Positions 59,576 through 64,000 of a stretch of 64,000 nt of DNA are shown here, piece after piece. This DNA is from Collimonas sp. OK607. GTDB taxonomy: Bacteria > Pseudomonadota > Gammaproteobacteria > Burkholderiales > Burkholderiaceae_D. Below the pieces are notes generated by a model. It ran no database searches and had not been told where the DNA came from. It saw only the letters and a list, made by a program, of their open reading frames with translations. Both the position numbers and the translations under genes were made by a program. The stretch covers positions 1-64,000 of the forward strand of contig NZ_FOKF01000021.1 of the NCBI RefSeq assembly GCF_900111995.1, in the 5' to 3' direction. Position 1 is the first letter of the stretch, and each line of letters opens with the position of its first letter.

Positions 59576-60475
59576 CTAGCTGCGCGATCTCAGTAAATCG
59601 GTGACAGCGACGGCGGTCGGTTTTGCCATGTCGATCCGATTACTCGAATGGAAAATAGTGTTACAGCTGACGATACGATCGACACCAGCCACCTGCAGCG
59701 CGATATAGCCATCCCCGGCAAACAAAGGATGCACGGCGATACATACCGGGGGCGCCATGCCAGCTGCATTGATCTGCTTGACGGCAGCGACCATCGTGCG
59801 GGCGGTGGAAACAATATCGTCCATCAATACCGGTGTCCTTCCTTCCCAGTCATCCACATGCGGAATCGAGACTTCTACCTCGCGATCGCCACGCCGTTTC
59901 TTTTGCAATACCGTATATGGACACCCAACCACGTCAGCCACGGCTGCGACCCATTGTTCGCTTTCAGCATCGGGGCCGATAATGACGGGAAGCTGCACAT
60001 TTCCGGTAATCCATTTTGCCAGTTCAGGGGCCGCATGCACCACCCGACTCGGGATCGAGTAGATCTCAGCCAGCTCGCGATACCGGTGCAGATGCGGATC
60101 GACCGTCACCAGCCAGTCGCAGCAACTGGAAATCAAGCGCGCAAAATGCGCTGAAGTTACCCCTTCCTCGTCCATGAATCGTGCATCCTGCCGCATGTAA
60201 GGCAAGTAAGGAATGACGAAACCGATGCTACGCGCTCCCAGTTCGCGGGCAACGCAGCCGGCAAGATACAGCTCCATGATTTTTCTATCCGGCCGCTCCA
60301 GTGCACAGGCCAGCACTACGTCACGCCCCGCGACCGAAGTCATGAAGCGGGGGCAAGACTCGCCATCGGGAAAATGATGCATCTCCATGACACCGTTCTC
60401 GGCTGGTAAATAACTGCGCAACTGCGAGGCAAAGCCGTCGTTGCCCGGCATGGTGAAAAATACGGGTTTCATCAA
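59576..60475 (-). CDS. prs: Ribose-phosphate pyrophosphokinase-like protein
   Basis: A 299-residue PRPP synthetase homologue with FPDGE, the PYLPYMRQDARF loop, VTVDPHLHRY and the PRPP-binding loop DDIVSTARTM, where housekeeping enzymes have DTGGT. It is shorter and more divergent than a typical 310-320-residue Prs, so it is probably a second, specialised copy. It overlaps the phosphorylase gene by 4 bp, which suggests a joint role in handling ribose phosphates. Confidence 0.88.
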   Translation of the reverse strand: MMKPVFFTMPGNDGFASQLRSYLPAENGVMEMHHFPDGESCPRFMTSVAGRDVVLACALERPDRKIMELYLAGCVARELGARSIGFVIPYLPYMRQDARFMDEEGVTSAHFARLISSCCDWLVTVDPHLHRYRELAEIYSIPSRVVHAAPELAKWITGNVQLPVIIGPDAESEQWVAAVADVVGCPYTVLQKKRRGDREVEVSIPHVDDWEGRTPVLMDDIVSTARTMVAAVKQINAAGMAPPVCIAVHPLFAGDGYIALQVAGVDRIVSCNTIFHSSNRIDMAKPTAVAVTDLLRSRS

Positions 60476-62055
60476 ACCTCCTGTAAAGAAACTAAATTTT
60501 CCTGCGCCTCAGCGTAGGCCCGTGCGTAAGCCAGCTCTCCTGGCGACTCGGCGTGAATGGTCAGCAATGGCTGCCCGACTTCGATGCGTGTACCCAGCGG
60601 AGCCTGGAAAACAATCCCCGCGGCAGACGCCTTCGGTGCTCCCGCAAGTTTGGCAATGCTGGCCAATCTTCGGTTATCGATTGCAACCACTTTGCCTCGA
60701 TGCTGGGACAGTACCGGATGCGTGTACGCGGCCTGCGGCGGTATCCGCATGCCACCTTGGGCTTCGCAGATCGCCTGGAATTTTTGCCGTGCGGCGCCGC
60801 TATCCAGCACTTTGGCAGCCAACGCCATCCCCTGGCCGGCCTCAGCCTTACCGCCCAGCTCAAGCACGCTGGCGGTCAGCAACAGAGCCCGCTCGCGCAG
60901 ATCTTGCGGCGCATCCGCGGCGTTCTGCAAGATCGCGAGTACATCGTGTGCTTCCAGAGCCGGGCCGATGCCACGCCCAATCGGCTGCGTACCGTCGGTC
61001 ATGACCGGTTTGACCGCAATACCCAGTGCCGCACCAACCTTGACCAGCCGGTCAGCCAACGCTTGCGCGGCTTCCGGCGACCTGACCTTGGCGGTTGGCC
61101 CGACTGGCAAGTCGATCACGACGTGGGTGGATCCGGCGGCAATTTTCTTGGACAAAACGGAAGCGACCAACAGGCCGTCGCTGTCCAGGTCCAGTGGATG
61201 TTCCACCCGTATCAACAGGTCGTCGGCAGGACTAAGGCTGACTGCGCCGCCCCAGGCTATACAGCCGTTTTCGCGCTCGACCACATGCCGCATGCCGGCA
61301 ATATCCAGCGCTACCGGCGCCAGGGTTTCCATGGTATCTGCGGTACCGGCTGGCGAAGTGATAGCGCGCGAAGAAGTTTTAGGAATCGTCAAGCCGCATG
61401 CGGCGACGATGGGCACGATCAATAAGGTGGTGCGGTTGCCTGGCAAGCCGCCGACGCAATGTTTGTCGACCACGATGTCGGCATCCCAATGCAGGCGCTG
61501 CCCTACCTTGACCATCGCATCGGTCAAGGCTATCGTTTCAGTCAGGTCCAGGCGGCTACCGGAACAGGCCGTGATCAAGGCCGCCATTTCGATATGCGAA
61601 TAACGACCGGCAACGATGTCGTGGACGATGGCATCGACGCCACCGGAGGTAAAAGGGCGGCCATAGATTTTTGCCCGCACCGATGAAAATGACTGCATCG
61701 GCGCCGGATGTTCGATCCGCACCAGATCGCCATCAGCGCCGTCAAGCGCACGCCAGGCTGCTTCTGACAAGCCGACCTCGTGCATGGCAATCATCGGAAA
61801 ATGTACGACATTGAGGGTAGCGACGATATGCCGGTCGCCACACCACACTTCGACCCGAGAGTGCGCTTCGAATCCCTCTGATTTGCAGATATCGCAATCG
61901 CTGCGCATGTAGGCAACCAATTCCTGGTAGGTATCGATACCGACGCGTCGCATGCGCAAGCTGCCCGCCGCAGGTCCGCAGATTTCCTGCTGCTGCACGG
62001 GCTTGTGGAAAATCGGCCTATGATCCATCGGCTTGTGATAATTGCGATCGCTCAT
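60472..62055 (-). CDS. Thymidine phosphorylase type 2 / AMP phosphorylase family
   Basis: A 527-residue pyrimidine/nucleotide phosphorylase. An N-terminal domain of about 100 residues precedes the phosphorylase core with DKHCVGGLPGNRTT and KTSSRAITSPAGTADTMETLAPV. This long form is shared with archaeal AMP phosphorylases, which give ribose 1,5-bisphosphate, and with bacterial putative thymidine phosphorylases. It overlaps both neighbours by 4 bp. A comparable gene occurs in the lxa locus. Substrate cannot be decided from sequence. Confidence 0.87.
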   Translation of the reverse strand: MSDRNYHKPMDHRPIFHKPVQQQEICGPAAGSLRMRRVGIDTYQELVAYMRSDCDICKSEGFEAHSRVEVWCGDRHIVATLNVVHFPMIAMHEVGLSEAAWRALDGADGDLVRIEHPAPMQSFSSVRAKIYGRPFTSGGVDAIVHDIVAGRYSHIEMAALITACSGSRLDLTETIALTDAMVKVGQRLHWDADIVVDKHCVGGLPGNRTTLLIVPIVAACGLTIPKTSSRAITSPAGTADTMETLAPVALDIAGMRHVVERENGCIAWGGAVSLSPADDLLIRVEHPLDLDSDGLLVASVLSKKIAAGSTHVVIDLPVGPTAKVRSPEAAQALADRLVKVGAALGIAVKPVMTDGTQPIGRGIGPALEAHDVLAILQNAADAPQDLRERALLLTASVLELGGKAEAGQGMALAAKVLDSGAARQKFQAICEAQGGMRIPPQAAYTHPVLSQHRGKVVAIDNRRLASIAKLAGAPKASAAGIVFQAPLGTRIEVGQPLLTIHAESPGELAYARAYAEAQENLVSLQEV

Positions 62056-63413
62056 GGCAACTCCACGCTTTCCAGGTAGTCAGGCACCCGGCAAGGCCAA
62101 TGCAATTTTTCTTCGATCCGCCTGCGCAATGCATCCGCCGCCGCAGGCTCGCCGTGGGTGATAAACGTTTGCCTGGGAGGATTCGAAAAATGCGATAGCC
62201 AGTCGAGTATCTCGTCGGCGTCGGCATGCGCCGACATATTGTCGATCTGGCTTACCTGCGCGCGCAGCGGTACGTACTCGCCATGGATTTTGATCGCATC
62301 GGCGCCGGCAATCATGGCGGCGCCACGTGTGCCGCCTGCCTGGAAGCCGACGAACAGGATTGTGTTGCGCGGATCGGGGGCGAAAGCCTTTAAATGATGT
62401 AAAACCCGCCCTCCTGTCGCCATGCCGCTGGCCGCGATAATGACCATCGGCTGCTGCCTTTGATTCAAGGCAATCGATTCCTCCACACTGGTGATAATCT
62501 TTGCCGTGCGGAACATGGCCTCGCATTGCTGGTAATCGAGCCGGTGATCTTGCCGGTGCTTGTGATAAATCTCGGTGGCATCGACCGCCATCGGACTGTT
62601 CAGGTAGATCGGTAGCGCTGCCGGGATATCGCCGCTGGCTTTGAGCAGATGAATGGCATAGAGCAGGGCCTGAGCGCGCCCTACCGCAAAAGACGGAATG
62701 ATCGTTACTCCACCGCGAGCGGCGGTGTCGCGTATCGCCTTGCCTAGCAAGATAGCGGGGTCGGCGCTATCGTGGCAGCGATTGCCGTAGGTCGACTCAA
62801 CCACCAGGTAGTCAGTCTTTTCGATAAGAGACGGCGGTAGCATGATCAAATCATTGGGGCGCCCCAGGTCTCCGGAAAACGTGATGGTTGTCTCTGCGCT
62901 TTTCAGCGATACGATGGCAGCCCCCAGAATGTGCCCGGCACGATGCAAATGCGCGCTGAGGCCTTCGCATACCTGAAAATCCATATCGAACCGGACCGGA
63001 GAAAAAAAGGCAAGCGATCGCACCGCGTCGGCTTCCGAATACAACGGCAGGGCCGGACTGTGTCTGGAGAAGCCGTGACGATTCGCATAGCTGGCCTCCT
63101 CTTCCTGCAGATGACCGCTGTCTGGCAGCAGAATCTTGCACAGTTCGAAAGTCGCCTCGCTGCAGTAGATCTTCCCTTTGAAGCCGTTCTTGACCAATAG
63201 CGGCAGATAGCCGCTGTGATCGAGATGCGCATGGGTCAGGATCACCGCGTCCAGCTCCGACGGATGCAATGGCAAGCGTTCCCAGTTACGCAGGCGCAAT
63301 TGCTTATATCCCTGGAACAGGCCGCAATCTACCAGTACCTTCGCCGAACCGGCGCTGAGCAGATATTTTGAACCTGTCACGGTTCCGGTTGCGCCCAAAA
63401 ATTGGATGTTCAT
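62052..63413 (-). CDS. MBL-fold beta-CASP RNA-processing exonuclease
   Basis: A 453-residue metallo-beta-lactamase of the beta-CASP group. The metal motif HAHLDHSG is at about 60-67, followed by the beta-CASP insertion (about 200-330, PSFAVGRAQ, YLNSPMA) and the C-terminal SGMATGGR, SAHAD and FITHGE motifs. These enzymes cut or degrade RNA. It overlaps the phosphorylase gene by 4 bp and follows the channel gene by 20 bp. In low-oxygen cells it could adjust RNA turnover. Confidence 0.9.
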   Translation of the reverse strand: MNIQFLGATGTVTGSKYLLSAGSAKVLVDCGLFQGYKQLRLRNWERLPLHPSELDAVILTHAHLDHSGYLPLLVKNGFKGKIYCSEATFELCKILLPDSGHLQEEEASYANRHGFSRHSPALPLYSEADAVRSLAFFSPVRFDMDFQVCEGLSAHLHRAGHILGAAIVSLKSAETTITFSGDLGRPNDLIMLPPSLIEKTDYLVVESTYGNRCHDSADPAILLGKAIRDTAARGGVTIIPSFAVGRAQALLYAIHLLKASGDIPAALPIYLNSPMAVDATEIYHKHRQDHRLDYQQCEAMFRTAKIITSVEESIALNQRQQPMVIIAASGMATGGRVLHHLKAFAPDPRNTILFVGFQAGGTRGAAMIAGADAIKIHGEYVPLRAQVSQIDNMSAHADADEILDWLSHFSNPPRQTFITHGEPAAADALRRRIEEKLHWPCRVPDYLESVELP

Positions 63414-63433
63414 ATTTTATGTCTTCTATGAGT

Positions 63434-64000
63434 TCAGACACGGAGCAATTCTTTACCGGCAGTGTCGACATCCTCACCGCCAGATTCAGGATGCGAAGAT
63501 CGTAATTCTTTATGCAATAACGAAATTTCCCTGCGTAACATGCGCATGTCAGCGTGCAGCTCGCGCTCCAGCCGCTTCTCATCCTCACCCACCAACATTG
63601 CCGATATGCTCGCCGTGACAACCGAAAACAAGGCATAGCCCAGCAATACGATAAAGGCGGCGAAAATCCTGGAGGCTGGCGTGGACGGAACCAGGTCGCC
63701 ATAGCCAACTGTCGCCCCTGTAATGAATGCCAGCCAGACGCCGTCGGCATAGGTATGGACGCGCGGTTCCAGCCACAAGAAACCAGCTCCGGCCACTGCC
63801 AGCACCGCGATTGCCAGCGCCACCACATGCAGCAGCCGGCGCGGCACCAGGTATTCTCCCAACAGCATCGACAAACGCAGGAAAACGATGCCGCAATAGG
63901 CCATCCGTAAAGTCCATTCGATCACGCTCCACGGCGGATTGCCTGGCCAGGCGCTGAGCACTGCGCCGAAAAAAAACATCGCATTCAGCGTGACCACACC
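63434..64000 (-). CDS. Two-pore-domain-type K+ channel protein (5' end outside window)
   Basis: At least 188 codons are present and the frame is open at the right edge, so the true start lies outside. Several hydrophobic helices precede a pore loop with the selectivity filter TVGYGD (about 96-101 of the visible part), one more helix, and an acidic/basic coiled-coil tail. It is an Ion_trans_2 potassium channel. It is the first visible gene of the channel-nuclease-phosphorylase-prs-Acs/GNAT operon. Confidence 0.85.
   Translation of the reverse strand, partial: GVVTLNAMFFFGAVLSAWPGNPPWSVIEWTLRMAYCGIVFLRLSMLLGEYLVPRRLLHVVALAIAVLAVAGAGFLWLEPRVHTYADGVWLAFITGATVGYGDLVPSTPASRIFAAFIVLLGYALFSVVTASISAMLVGEDEKRLERELHADMRMLRREISLLHKELRSSHPESGGEDVDTAGKELLRV

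Overview
The window reads as chromosomal DNA of a betaproteobacterium of the Burkholderiales, most likely Oxalobacteraceae and Collimonas-like. The grounds are several Gram-negative porins of the Omp32 type, the ligA-galU-def and dapC-dapD-pilU-dapE-prmB neighbourhoods, a mid-to-high GC content, and no phage, insertion sequence or plasmid genes. No tRNA, rRNA or CRISPR array was seen. This assignment comes from gene content only.

Region 1 (1-12.6 kb) is a sugar uptake and oxidation locus. It holds a porin (partial), a GbpR-like LysR regulator, and a minus-strand cluster encoding a ChvE-GguA-GguB-type multiple-monosaccharide ABC importer, a pentonate dehydratase (IlvD/Edd family), a FAH-fold GguC/AraD1 protein, a 2-ketoglutarate semialdehyde dehydrogenase and a XylB-like sugar dehydrogenase. 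Together these give a non-phosphorylating (Weimberg-type) route from a pentose, probably L-arabinose, to 2-ketoglutarate; no lactonase gene is visible. A shared TGATATCAA-containing motif lies in front of both the regulator/porin pair and chvE. A TsdA-like thiosulfate dehydrogenase is embedded between regulator and catabolic genes.

Region 2 (12.6-42.3 kb) is mostly housekeeping: the yeiE/yeiH pair, a second porin, an aldehyde reductase, rpiA, a Kef-type antiporter, def-galU-ligA-zipA, smc, the succinyl-diaminopimelate lysine branch (dapC, dapD, dapE) with pilU and yffB between, prmB, an ABC-F ATPase, a DUF2520 Rossmann protein, a cystine-type ABC importer without its ATPase, and ppk1. Five paired inverted REP elements beginning GTAGGGTGGGC (REPIN-like) are scattered through 6-31.5 kb and none occurs in the right half.

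Region 3 (42.4-64 kb) is an accessory low-oxygen island resembling the lxa (low-oxygen-activated) locus of Burkholderia cenocepacia: a VIT-type and an atypical NRAMP-type metal transporter, a phasin, zinc alcohol dehydrogenase, a MaoC-phosphotransacetylase fusion plus acetate kinase, an acyl-CoA synthetase, a DksA/TraR-type zinc-finger protein, a universal stress protein, a BON-domain protein, an FNR-type regulator with all four expected iron-sulfur cysteines, a degenerate Acs-GNAT protein, and an operon of PRPP synthetase, AMP/thymidine phosphorylase, beta-CASP nuclease and a K+ channel. Six TTGAY-N4-ATCAA FNR boxes lie in its promoter regions, each followed at 21-22 bp by a -10-like hexamer, so the encoded FNR probably governs the island.

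The most interesting content is inside this island: a three-gene unit (46490-48922) encoding a Cyc2-like outer-membrane cytochrome-porin fusion, a diheme c4-type lipoprotein cytochrome and a HiPIP, with an FNR box in front. This combination matches the component types used for outer-membrane electron transfer and Fe(II) oxidation in iron oxidisers, here apparently wired to oxygen limitation next to metal transporters.
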